The notes beneath the pieces were generated by a model, which had not been told where the DNA came from, searched no databases, and worked only from the letters and a program-made list of their open reading frames with translations. Shown piece after piece: positions 22,859-34,402 of a DNA stretch of 64,000 nt (positions are counted from its first letter, which is position 1; each line of letters begins with the position of its first letter). A program made the translations under genes and the position numbers. Origin of the DNA: Oxyruncus cristatus (lineage: Eukaryota > Chordata > Aves > Passeriformes > Cotingidae); the NCBI GenBank assembly GCA_013399855.1, contig VXAY01004341.1, positions 20,722-84,721 on the forward strand, read 5' to 3'.

Positions 22859-24436
22859 GATAAAAGAGAACCTCATCAGCATCCCGAACAATGAAGGTTT
22901 AAGGTTCACATTATGGATGTGAGCAGGCTCCTCCACCACTCCTGCTCCAGCTTCGTGCCTCCTGGAAACCAGGAAAACGACCTTTCCAAAATGTGGGGTG
23001 ACACAAACCCTCCCAAACCTGGGGGATGTGAAGTGCGGGGTGGGCAGAGAAGGAAAAAGCTGAAGGGCAGCAAGGGAGAATTTTCCCCCACCACCACCTC
23101 ATCTCCCATCAGCCAACAGAGGGTGGCTGGGTTGGAACCTGTGGAATTTGAAGCCTGTGGAATTTGCCTGGGGAGCTGATTGCAGCCAGGGTGAATTAAA
23201 ATCCAATTACTTTCCGCTGTGGATGATGGTCCCCGGCATAAAAACACGCAAGAACCTTTGAGCCCTGTTGCGTCTCCATCAGCACTTGCAGGAGGATTTG
23301 AGCACGGACACAACTGCTTGGATGAGGTTTAACGTGGAGAAGCAGCCCTTGGATGTCACAAACAATATTCAAGACGTCGAGCAGGACTGGGAAAGGGATG
23401 ATCGGAGGAGCGACAGGAGGCAAAGAACAAGGAGGAAATATCAAAAGTGATAAACAAAGAAGGAGGAGCTGACGAGCTTGGTGACATATTTGGGTGAAAA
23501 ACCACGGTAACAATCCCCTGCCTGCACGTCAGACACGTCCTAGGTGAGAAAAAAGGGGTAGAAATGGAACCCGAACCAAGTAATCGCGTATTTTATCTCC
23601 TGTTTCCCCTCTTGTTAGCTCAAAAAGGGGGGAAAAAAAAAGCACCTAAAAGCAACAACAACCTCCTTCGTCTTACCCTGCGAAATATTTTGCCCTCACA
23701 AATCAATGCAAACGAGATGCCTTCCTCTCCTTCAGTTCTCTGCCAGGTATTCGGCCCGCTGTGCCGGAGAGGGCTGTGAATACATTAACTCAGAGATGCT
23801 CCCGATCGCTGCCCGAGCTGAAGCCGCGGAGCTCCCCCCGGCGCAGGCTGCGAAGGGCAGCTGGAGCAATTATCGCCTCCCAGGTCTGGGAGACGGGAAA
23901 ATTGGGCCCGGGAAGTGGGGGGAAAAAAAAAAAAAGGAGATGGAGAAAAACAGAGCCGTGTCTCCGAGGCAGCTGCGTGATGGCTCTCGGTGAACACGGA
24001 ATAAGAGAGCCCCTTGCTTCAGCTTTACCCTCCACACCCCTCCAGAGCCGAAGGAGCAGGTCAGAGCAGGGAAATTCAGCGCACGCTTGGCGGTGTCCAG
24101 CTGGGTTTTGTGTCTCTTGGCGGCCTGGGACGGGGGGATTTTCCTGCTCAGGCAGTTAAATGAGAGTATCTCAGCTTTGGCTGTGCTTTATATAAAGATG
24201 TCTCGTGTCCCTCCGGATTGTTACGGAAGGACCATCAGGATCAGAGGTGCTGCACCAAGAGGGGTTGGTGTTGGGACTCCAGCAGCTGGCCCAGGGTTGG
24301 AGCCAGGAATTCGTAAATCAGGTTTAATGAAGGTCTCATGATCCCACTGCGAGGGAGTGGAATTGGGGTGCAAAGTCAAGTGGAGAGGAAGGAAACCATC
24401 TTTGGCATCGTCCCCTTGTGCATCCTGCCTGGATAG
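22859..24436. other. Unique DNA, including a CpG-bearing clean block
   Basis: Positions 23,190-24,230 are TE-free. 23,740-23,960 is CpG-enriched ('gctccccccggcgcaggctg'), and 24,182-24,200 contains a TATA-like 'gctttatataaagatgtc'. A cryptic or real promoter is possible, but no exon or transcript signal supports it. Confidence 0.35.
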
Positions 24437-24800
24437 AGGGAAGGCTCCAGGGAGAGCTGAGAGCCCCTTGCAGGGCCTAAAGGGGCTCCAGGAGAGCTGC
24501 AGCGGGACTGGGGACAAGGCAGGGAGGGACAGCACACAGGGAATGGCTTCCCAGTGCCAGAGGGCAGGGAGAGATGGGAGATTAGGAAGGAATTGCTGGC
24601 TGGGAGGGTGGGGAGGCCCTGGCCCAGGTTGGGCAGAGAAACTGTGGCTGCCCCTGGATTCCTGGAAGTGTCCAAGGGCAGGCTGGAGCAAGCTGGGCTA
24701 GTGGGAGGTGTCCCTGCCCATGGCAGGAGGTGGAACTGGATGGCCTTTAAGATGATCATTATTCTAAACCAAATAATTTCAGGATTCTGTGATTGAACAA
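24437..24800 (+). mobile_element. CR1 type A copy
   Basis: Sense, from 'gggaaggctccagggagagc' to 'caggattctgtgattg'. The 'ggtcccttccaaccc' block is replaced by a diverged AT-rich version. Confidence 0.92.
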
Positions 24801-24888
24801 GGACATCACCAGGCAGAACACGTATTTTTGCAAGATCCCTGTTCATTTTCTGCTCATCTTGATTTTTTTGGGGTTGGTGTTTTTGTTT

Positions 24889-24890
<2 letters not shown>

Positions 24891-24929
<39 letters not shown>

Positions 24930-24978
24930 GGTTTTTTTTTTTTCTTTCCCCTTTTTTTTTTTTTTTTTCTCTTTTGTT
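24891..24978. repeat. Long interrupted T tract
   Basis: About 88 bases, nearly all T, broken by GGG and a short CTTTCCCC. An ambiguous N at 25,058 lies nearby. Length here is likely unreliable because homopolymers are hard to sequence. Confidence 0.95.
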
Positions 24979-26462
24979 TCTGGCACAAGACATGCAAATG
25001 TGGGAGGGAGAAAATATCCCGCTCAAAAGAAGAGAGTCTTGGGAAGTTATCAATATGNTATTTTAGAGGAGTTGTATGAGGTGAGAAGAACCCACTGCCT
25101 TCCCGCGGCCCCTGCTGTCTGCAGGCTGCCTGGTTCCTTTATGGCAGGGCCAAGGCTTGCCCAGGGTCCCCCTGACACGCTCATCCCCACCCCAGGCTGC
25201 ACAAAGGCAGCACAGACGCCTCTCCCAGCCCCTCTCCGGGGGGGAATTTGGCAGCTTGGGCAGGATCTGTCACTGACTCACTGTTTACATCTCTTAAAAG
25301 CCGATAAAGATGCTGCAGGGAGGGAAAAGCACCCCACTCACTGTCAGTGCCACGTGTCTCCTCAGCCACAGCCCGAGGGTGCATCCCTGCTGCCGGGGTT
25401 GTGGCCAGAGGAGCAGGGAGGCCGCAGGGACCTTGTCCTGTCCCCCTGTCCCCTCTCCATCCCTTCCCCTCCCTGGGTCAGCAGAGCTTTGTCCACGGCC
25501 AGTGGCCCTGAGCTGTTCCAGCACCTCCTCACGTCCCTGCTGGATGAGGATTCAGCTTCCAACCTGCACTAGGGGTTTTCAGGAGAGGAAAATCAGGGAA
25601 ATGACCAAAAAGCCAAATGAAAATAAGCGAACGAACGTATTTTTACCTTTCGTGTCCCAGCACAGGTGATGCTGAGGGAGTTTGCAGGTCTGGACAGAAA
25701 AAAAGAGGGAGGTTTAAAGAAAGACTGACCAGGAACAGCCTCTGTTTTAATGAATAGGCTTCAGAGATGCTGCAGAATCAGACTAATTAATCAAACTAAT
25801 TAAATGACTGCAAGATAGACACGGCTTGGTGAAATGAAGGGGAAGGGAAGAGGCTGGAAACTGTGTGTCCTCTCTCCAGAAAGATGCTGCATTTTGTGTC
25901 CCAGGCAGGTTTTAGCTGCAACCTGCTCAGAAATCCTTGTTGATTCTACAGAATCCTACAGACACAGCAGCCTGTCTTTATATATCCAGGAATTCCAAAC
26001 TCTTTGGGCAAACCCTTCCGTAGGATTTAAGCTGTGTTGTTGATGGGTGTTCGAATGGGAGACATCGCCCTGATTTCGCCTCCCCTCGTGGGAACAAGCA
26101 GGGCAGTGTGTCATAAATGAGTTAATCTCCCTTCACAAAGGGGACATTTACTATTTACTGTCCCTGGTAATATCTTGCACTGCCTGGTGATGGAATATTT
26201 AATGCCAAGGTCTTTATGCCACCCTCTGACTTGCCGAGACCACGAGGGTGTGACTGAGGGTATTAATTACAGCAGGAGAGAGGAAAGGCTCGGAGAGGTC
26301 AGGGAAGCGTCTCTGGAGGAGCCCGGGAGCAGCAACAGCAAAACACTGGTGATGAACACGTTATTTCCATGGAAATGAGGCAGCTCAGTGGAGCAGGGAG
26401 CAGTTTCACAGCCTGGATTTAAGTGGCAAGGATTGGCCTTGCTGGGGAAAAGGGATGTGCTG
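24979..26462. other. Unique DNA
   Basis: No CR1. An open frame on + (to 25,572) starts inside the T tract as poly-Phe, so its start is not credible. Positions 25,770-25,810 and 26,090-26,200 are AT-rich. No gene called. Confidence 0.4.
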
Positions 26463-26875
26463 AGAATCACGGAATGGTTTGGGTTGGAAAGGACAGTAAA
26501 GATCATCTCGTTCCAACCCCCTGCCATGGGCAGGGACACCTCCCAGTAGCCCAGGTTGCTCCAAGCCCTGTCCAGCCTGGCCTTGGGCACTTCCAGGGAT
26601 CCAGGGGCAGCCACAGCTTCTTTGCCCAACCTGGGCCAGGGCCTCCCCACCCTCCCAGCCAGCAATTCCTCCCCAATATCCCATCTCTCCCTGCCCTCTG
26701 GCAGTGGGAAGCCATTCCCTGTGTGCTGTCCCTCCCTGCCTTGTCCCCAGTCCCTCTGCAGCTCTCCTGGAGCCCCTTTAGGCCCTGCAAGGGGCTCTCA
26801 GCTCTCCCTGGAGCCTTCTCTTCTCCAGGGGAACCCCCCAGCTCTCCCAGCCTTTCCTCACAGGAGAAATGTTCC
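26463..26875 (-). mobile_element. CR1 type A copy
   Basis: Antisense, from 'gaatcacggaatggtttggg' to 'cagcctttcctcacaggag'. Confidence 0.94.
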
Positions 26876-27573
26876 ACCCCGAGACCTGGGCACCCCATCT
26901 GTCCCTGGGGGGTGGGAGGCAGCTCCACAATCAGCTCCGTGGTGCCAGTCGATGCTCAGCAGCAATTTGTCCACCTTTTATTTTCCCAGAATCCCTCTCC
27001 ACAGCGGTGTGTGGCTCCCAGGGGGTTTTCCCTGTCTCTGAAGGTGGAGCAGCCACAGAAGGGATGACACCTCTGATCTCTGAGGGACCAGGGAAGGTCT
27101 TACTCCACCTCCCAGCCGTTGGAGTGTTGGCTTGGACAAGGCTACGCTTAAGGTGCAAAGCCTAAGGATTATTCTTCCAATAGGTTTCTGCCCATGGAAG
27201 GAATGGTATTTATTTTTTTCCCATTGATCCGATCCATCTGGTTTTCCTCTCGACCAACTGAGCTCCTGAGTCCTGGTCAACAAGTCCAGCTTCAAAATGA
27301 ACATGACCTGACCCTCCTCCCAGACACTTCAACCTCCCCTCATTAAGAGAATCCCTGCTCTTTGCCTCTTCCACTGTCAAGTGGGATTGGAGGGGGGGGA
27401 AAAAAAATCATCTTCCCTCTGTGTCCTGTCTAGTTCCCTCTGGGCCAGGGGACCCCTTTTCCCACCCAGCTGGGACCCAACTGGACAAAATGTGGGAGCG
27501 GGATCTGATGGTCAGCATGGGAACTGCTCCAGTCTCCGGGAAGGAGGCTCAGCTTCTCTAAAGCAAACCCTGG
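26876..27573. other. Unique spacer
   Basis: No gene or repeat recognised. Confidence 0.45.
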
Positions 27574-27670
27574 CTTAGGTTGGATATTAGGAAAAGGTTC
27601 TTTTCCCGGAGAGTGGTCAGGCTCTGGAAGGGGGAATTGGGCAGCGCCCCACGGCTGCCAGAGCTCCGCC
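27574..27670 (+). mobile_element. CR1 type C internal fragment
   Basis: Short sense piece from 'taggttggatattaggaaaa' to 'ctgccagagctccgcc'. Both ends are truncated. Confidence 0.75.
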
Positions 27671-29985
27671 GAGCCCTTGGCCTTCACAGCCCTTCTCGCC
27701 TCTCCTTAGTTTCAACTCCATTAAATTTGTCGTAAAAAGAGAAGGACAAAATATCCCATTTCCCTGCTCTGCACCTGCTTCTCCTGAGGGCAATCCCAGA
27801 CATCCAGCAGCACTTCCCCAGTCCACCAGTGCCCAGCCACACCCCACCTGCAGACCCCCTGCACACGAGGGCTGTGGGAGCTAAGCCGTGATAACCACCT
27901 ACACCAGGCACATTCCAGCCAAACCCATTCCTTCACAGCCAGGTCCTGCTCTCCACTTCCCAACCAGGATCATATTTTTGAAGGAGATGCCTCTAAATAT
28001 AATAAACTACAAAAAAAAAGAGACATGAAAATTAAGGTGCTCCAGGCTTGTTCTTGGATCACTTCTCTTTCTCTCCCCACCTTTTCCATGCAGTATTTTC
28101 TCTTCCCATTCCTCCATCCTTCTAGGAAAAATTTTCTTGTCTGTCTTGGCCTCCATCCTTCTAGGAAAGTTTTCCTTGTCTCCTTCCAGCTGACCATGAG
28201 TTTTGTGGCCGCAATTGAATGGGATCACATGGAAGAAACCAACCATCCCGTTGCAGGAATCCAAAGGGATTCCCAGACAGCTGCTCCCCCTTCTCAGTGC
28301 CAAAGGATATGGAGCTCTGCAGCAAATGAGAGCTCCTGCAATGCTGCATTTTGGGCAGGGTATTTCAGGAAATCCCTTAGGTTTATACTTAATTTTAAGG
28401 ACAGGCTTAACTCCCTCCCCTGGGCAGCATCTTCTTTCTCCAGTGGGAGCCGAGGAAAATCTCCAATTTCCAGGGTATCCATCCGGAATTGTTCATGAGC
28501 CCCGAACGCAGTAAAAGTGCTTTTAATTTCTTACCAGCCAACAAGTTTTCTGTGGTTAATAAAACATGGCTCCACCTACAAGGACCCGAGGCATCCTTGG
28601 ATTCGTGCTCCTGGAGCAGGAATGGAGCTGCCCTGGGTCGTCCTTGAGGAGGAGCGGTGGAAGGCGACCAAATAACTTTATACGGCTGCTGGCAATAAAT
28701 GATTAAAACCTTTATGAATACAACGTATTATCTGTCCCAGTGCCTTCAGGCATTTTCTGTTCCTTTTGTGCTTTCAAAGCAATTAATCTTGCAACTGGCT
28801 CTTCACTTCCAGAACCAGTCTTACAAGTCCGGAGGATGTGTGAAAATCGGAGAAATTGGAGCGAGCCCGGAGTGGAGGAGCTGAGGATCCACCAAGTGGG
28901 GGCTTGCAGGATGGGGACCACCCCCAGCGGGATGTTTTATGGAGTTTTCTACAGGAAACTGCAAATTCCCCGTGCTGGGACTCTCATCCCTTTCTTGGAA
29001 AGCCGCTCCTGGTTGCTAAAAATGCATCTTCCTCGCCAGCCCGTTCCTGCTTACGTTAATCCCATCACTCCCTGCTCTCTCATCTGTGCCGGCCCTGAAT
29101 CACTTCTTTCCCGCTCTCACTCCATGTCTACTTCCCAAGTGCCAAGCAGAAATCTGTGAAGCTTTTTCTTCTTGTCACAACCCCCTCCCCCAAAAAAATC
29201 AAAATCTTCATTTATTTCGGCGCTTGACGGAAATGTTTCAGTTGACGTGAAACCACCTGGGCCCCCGTAAAGCACAGAAAAAGCTCAGCTCTCTGCAGCT
29301 TCCCGCTTATTTATCTCCCAGTGGGAGACATGGACGAGGATTCTGCCCTAGAGCCCTGTCCAGGGAGATCCCAAACTCCCAGGCAGGGGGGTTGGAGCTG
29401 GGGAATGCTCTTCTCCATCTCTCTGCTGAAACCAGGGCAGTTTTGTGTGAGTAATGAAAGAGAAAAGAGCAGGACGCTCCAATTTTTTCCCTTTTCCGGG
29501 AGAATGTTCCGCTCCATCAGCTCAGGCTGTTCCCAGCATCACTTTGGTGAAGACTTAAGTGCTTCACACTTGAGCAGCTCGATCAGGACGGACCACGAGG
29601 GAGCCCTGATCCATGTCCAGATCCCAGCCAGCCTTGTTGCCATGGCAAGGGAGAAGGGGTTTAAATTTAAGCAGCGCTGCACAAATTTTAGGGCCCCTCA
29701 AACTGCCCCCATAGGCCTCAGCGTGGGATGGAAGGGATCCTAGGGATCCACAGGGTCAGTTTGGTGCAGCCACCTCTGAGATTCCCAGTAAAACAGGCCT
29801 TCACCAGTTCCTCCAACAATCCCTCTGCCTCTGCCTGCCAAAAAGAATTTGGCTTGCGTTTGTAAGAAGTCTGAGATCTTAATTTTGGCAATTTTCTCCT
29901 TGCTGAGGAAGTTCCTCCTGGCTCCAGCACAGCTTGGGGGAGCAGGGCTGCTCCAAAGACTGGGATGGTGGGCTTCAAAGTGTCC
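27671..29985. other. TE-free unique block
   Basis: About 2.3 kb without CR1. It includes a 39-bp tandem duplication (28,111-28,186) and AT-rich candidate conserved stretches at 28,660-28,800 and 29,190-29,320 ('tttatttcggcgcttgacgg'). Open frames of up to 157 codons show no domain. No gene called. Confidence 0.4.
28111..28186. repeat. Tandem duplication of about 38-39 bp, 2 copies
   Basis: CCTCCATCCTTCTAGGAAA starts each unit (28,111 and 28,150), with a few differences after it. Confidence 0.9.
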
Positions 29986-30270
29986 TCTGCTCCCAGGGAA
30001 CAAGGGACAGGAGGAGAGGAAACGGCCTTAAATTGCACCAGAAGAAGTTTAGGTTGGATATTGGGGAAAATTCCTTCATGGGAAGGGTTGTCCAGCCCTG
30101 GCACAGCTGCCCAGGGAGGTGGTGGATCCCCATCCCTGAAAGGATTTCAAATCCCTGTGGATGTGGCACTTGGGGACATGGGTCAGTGGTGGCCTTGGCA
30201 GTGCTGGGGGATGGTTGGACTGATGATCTCAGAGGGCTTTTCCAACCTAAAAGATTCTGTGATTCCATGA
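29986..30270 (+). mobile_element. CR1 type B copy
   Basis: Sense, from 'tcctctgctcccagggaac' to 'agattctgtgattccatga', with two tail octamers. Confidence 0.93.
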
Positions 30271-30502
30271 CTTCTGACAGGAGCACATCCTGGGGAAACC
30301 TCTGGCAAGTGGGATGGGGTTCCACAGCTCTTTAGGAGAAGGACAGGCTGCATGGAGAGGTGTCTGGAGGGAGCAGAGGGGTGGTGGTGGCAGTGCCTGC
30401 CCGGCTGGTGCTGTCCCTGCTGGGAAGCAGCCCGAGCAGAGCAGCAGGGCCGGGGCACTGGGGTTTGCAGAGCAGCCAGGAGGTGGAGCCCACATCCAAG
30501 GC

Positions 30503-30775
30503 ATCACAGCTTCCCCCCCCTGCCATGGGCAGGGACCCCTCCCACCAGCCCACGTTGCTCCAAGCCCCGTCCAACCTGGCCTTGGACCCTCCCAGGGATC
30601 CAGGGGCAGCCACAGCTTCTCTGGGAAACCTGCGCCAGGGCCTCCCCACCCTCGCAGCCAACAATTCCTTCCCAATATCCCATCTCTCCCTGCCTTCTGG
30701 CAGTGGGAAGCCATTCCCCCTTGCCCTGTCCCCCTTGTCCAAAATCCCTCTCCAGCTCTCTTGTAACCTCTGGAG
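30503..30775 (-). mobile_element. CR1 type A fragment lacking the 3' end
   Basis: Antisense, starting abruptly at 'cagcttcccccccctgccat' and running to 'ccagctctcttgtaacctc'. Confidence 0.9.
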
Positions 30776-32669
30776 TAAAGGGACAGATGTGCAGCTCTCG
30801 TGTCCAAACAGAGGGTCCCCCACTGTGCTGTGACAAGAGGGTTGGATTTGGGCCAGACTTTGACAGGACACCAAGGGGAAAAGGAGAAAGAGCATCATCC
30901 CCCAGAGTGCCTGTGGGGTTTGTGGCCTCACCCAGCACGGCCAGAAGGTTCCAGCTGCTGTTCCTCTCCATCAAATACACCCCGGGTTGCACTGGCCTGG
31001 TTTTTCTTCCTGGTGGATAAGTAGGAGCATCTGTGCCTGTGCTCTGTCTGCAGCAGCAACAGCCCTGGCTGTGGCTGTCACACAAACCAACCTCCTGCTC
31101 CTCCTTCTTCTCCTCCTCCTCCTCTTCCTCCTCCTGAAAGGCTGTTTTGCTCACAGCCTGGATGAGGTGGTGTGTCCTGCTTTCACAAGCACACGGACAG
31201 GATTTGGGAGCTTCCTCATCATCATCTCCGGGCTCAAAAAGACACTCCAAGACATGGAGACAGAAAAACATCCCTGTTTTTTGCCTTTCCAGGAAGGCTG
31301 GAGGTGCCTCTTGCCATGGCTGGGAATGCAGCTGCACCTCAAGGCAGGTCGTTCTCCAGCCACAGAACCAACAAAGGGAGATCCAACCCATGGCAGACGA
31401 CGTGTGTAAGGCTGGGATGAGGCCAACTTTATTTTATCCTCCTTAACACACTCATGCCTCCCTCCAGAGAGCACTTTGTCGTGGTTATTCCATCTTCCTC
31501 GTGCTGCCGAGTGACCAAAGGCAAGGAAAATCATTTCCAGAGCTCGAGGACCTGATTTAGGCTTGGGATACAATCAATAACATCCCATTAAGCAAGTAGG
31601 ACTGGGTTTCACCAGGTGTTATTTTACTGTTTCCACAGGAAAGCAGGATTTTCTTAATCTGGGATATCTGCCCAGGACCCAAATTCACCCCCATTCCAGC
31701 CATTCCCTTGTGGGTGTCAGTCCAGCTGTTGGAGTCAGACCATCCCCATCTGCTGCTCAGCTTCCCAAACAACTCCTCCCTTCACCTCACCACGCCCTGA
31801 GCAGGGAGGTGGGAGGAATCCTCCCGTCCCAGCACACGGGAGCCTGGATCCACACCAGCTCCGGCATAAACCATCTGCTGGAGATTCCTGCTGCCCGCAG
31901 CTCCCCCTGGGGAGGATCACCCGGCACATCCCTCCCGTGGGGCCCCCTGCTCATAATGCCCCTTTATGAGGCCTCACAAAGCCCTCCTTGGTTCATCTCC
32001 AGGCTGCTCGGAGGGGTTGCCAAGGGTGTCCCTGCGAACAATGAGGGGCCTCTGTTTGTGAGGCGGCTGCAGCCACGGCCACAAACGCCTTTTTTTGTGA
32101 CCTGCAAGTGAAAATACCTCCTCCTTTCCCAGCAGATCCCCTTCCCTGGCGTCCCCAAGTCCCTCTGATGGCTGGAGCGCTGCTGGGCGACTGAATCCTT
32201 TCCCTTTGCTGACGTCCTTCCAGCTGAGTCCTGCCAGGAGATTTTTTCCTTGCTTGTGCATTCCCAGAGGCTCAAAGGACACTCGGCATCACCTGGAAAT
32301 GCTGTCGGTGATGTAATTCCATCAAGTGACTCAGCAAGCTGGATGGAAATCCAGCTGGACTCCTGGGCACGTGGGTCTTTCCCAACCACGCCACCAGAGC
32401 AGGCTGCTCAGTGCCAGGAAAGGTCCCCAGGAAAGGATCTTGGAGGAGGCTTGGATACATCCCCCGCCCGAGGCCAGGGCTGCACAGGCATGTCCCATGT
32501 GGCATTTCTGCTCCAAAAATCGGGACTCTGAGTGGGGGAAAATCGATGCCACCGAAAGGATTTGGGGTCTCCAAGGTGCTGCAGCGCTGGGAGGTGTCAG
32601 AAGGGCCTTGCAAGGAGAGGGTTTACTGTGCAAATGAATATATTAATTATATTCAATAAATGAAACATT
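30776..32669. other. Unique DNA with a (CTC)n-like tract
   Basis: No CR1 for 1.9 kb. The CTC tract at 31,092-31,136 gives a poly-Glu run on the minus strand inside a 295-codon frame; I treat this as composition, not a gene. Confidence 0.4.
31092..31136. repeat. (CTC/CTT)n trinucleotide tract
   Basis: Imperfect pyrimidine triplet repeat of about 45 bases. Confidence 0.9.
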
Positions 32670-32876
32670 CACTATGAAATTCTCCCCTGTGGGGGTGGGG
32701 AGGCCCTGGCACAAGTTTCCCCGGGAAGCTGTGGCTGTCCCTGGATCCCTGGAAGTGTCCAAGGCTGGGTTGGAGCAACCTGGGCTAGCGGAAGGTGTCC
32801 CTGCCCATGGCAGGGGGTGGAACGAGATGATCTTCAAGGTCCCTTCCAACCCAAACCAACCCATGATTCCATGATT
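32670..32876 (+). mobile_element. CR1 type A fragment
   Basis: Sense, from 'ctatgaaattctcccctgtg' to 'catgattccatgattt'. Confidence 0.93.
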
Positions 32877-34139
32877 TCCTGAGCTCTGCCTCTCAGAGAC
32901 CAGAAGAAAAAGAGTTTTATGAAAGTCACACTTCCCCTCCCAACTCCAGCAGTTACGTGTGGATCAAATACTGGAAACTCACCATTATTTAACTTTTTAA
33001 GCCCAAAGACACTTTTGGCGTGAGGCAGGAGGAGACTTGGTGTTGGACTAGGCTGGAAAGCCCTCCCAGCACAGCCAGGCCACCTTAAGAGCACGGAGAG
33101 TGTGGGCAAAGCCTGCTCAGACACAGATTCCTCTGTAACCACAGCCTGCACTGAGACTTCCTCCCTAATCACTGCCCTGCTTTGAAGGAGCTTGTTTGCA
33201 GATATTAAGCACCTTCCTGGAGGCAGGTACCTGAAACAGGAGCTCCCTCCAGAGCTCAAGCACCCAGGCACGTGTTCCTTGGGAGTGAAGGTCTACACCT
33301 GCCCACCAAGGTGGCGGTAGGAGCGATTTGGGGAAGAGGCAGCCAGAAAAATGAGGGACATATGGCTCCAGGGAGGAGCTGAGGGACATGGGGACAGTTT
33401 GTGTGACTCACCGTGGTGTCAAGGCTCAGCTAAGGCCTGGTGAGTGCAAACCATCCCAGGCATCCTCGGGCTGGAGGGAGGAGGACACGGAGAGCCGCAG
33501 GCAGAGCGCGGGCAGCTCATCCACACCACGCACGCTCTGGCCTCCCAGACTTGCAGGATCCCAAATCAACCCCACAACCTGAAGCTGACAGAGCAGAGAA
33601 ATGGGCCTCAACACACAAAATAAATGCAGATAAAAGAGTTGCAAGATGGTTGCTGTAGGGTAAAACCACCCCCTCAAAGGCTGTATGGACGGAGAGCTCC
33701 TCAGGACAAACCTGCCCCTGCTCTGTGCTCCTTCCCAGGAGCCAACTGAGCTCTGCCCTTTCCCCAGGAATTCCTGCGTGGCCAGCGCTTCAATTCCTTA
33801 TTTTCAGATCTGCAGATTGAAGGTGGGCTTAGGAAAGCAGAGATATTTCAGAGAACTTGTCTGGAGCTGGCCATATACAAATACAATCTAAAGGGATCCT
33901 GTAGAGCCTCCTATTACCTTGGCAGTGGTGGGGGGTCACAGAGAGGACACAGAGAGGAGGGATAGACTTCCTAGAGATTCACAGCAGAGGCACAAGGTGC
34001 AATTTGCAGGAAAAAAAAAATCCAGCTGGATATAAGGGAGGAAAAAAGCCCCATGAGGGTGATTGAACAGAGGAACAGGAGCACAGCGAGGTGCAGCCAC
34101 CATCTGCCCGCTCAAAACCCTGAAGAACCCTGACCTGAC
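32877..34139. other. Unique DNA
   Basis: No gene or clear repeat recognised. An A-rich run lies at about 34,011-34,020. Confidence 0.45.
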
Positions 34140-34225
34140 CCGGGGGCTGGCTCTGCTTTGGGCAGGGATTGGAATGGAGACCTCAGAGGGACCTCCCAGC
34201 CTCGGGAATTTTATGGATCTGTGTA
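34140..34225 (+). mobile_element. CR1-like 3' end, diverged
   Basis: Sense fragment: 'cagggattggaatggagacc' ... 'tttatggatctgtg'. It resembles the CR1 3' end of a class not otherwise seen here, but is worn. Confidence 0.5.
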
Positions 34226-34324
34226 AGGAGGTGAAACCAATAATGGTGGTTTCCAGGCAGGCACGTGAAGGCCTCACCCACCCTCACCTACAACCTGCCT
34301 TGAGCTGTTATTTGTACTGCACAG

Positions 34325-34402
34325 GGGGAAGTGTTGGGTTCATGATTGCACTCCATGACCTTAGAGCTCTTTTCCAACCCAAACAATCCCATGATTCTGA
34401 AT
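34325..34402 (+). mobile_element. CR1 type B short 3' end
   Basis: Sense, 'catgaccttagagctctttt' ... 'aatcccatgattctg'. Confidence 0.8.

Noticed and set aside
23740..24200. CpG-enriched stretch with a TATA-like box as a second promoter
   Set aside because: CpG density is modest, the box is 250 bases away, and no exon or CRE/GC-box cluster supports it.
24793..25572. 259-codon frame starting in poly-Phe
   Set aside because: The start lies in the T tract and the frame contains an ambiguous base; no family resemblance.
30504..31391. 295-codon minus-strand frame with a poly-Glu run
   Set aside because: The Glu run is the CTC repeat and the C-terminal part is antisense CR1.
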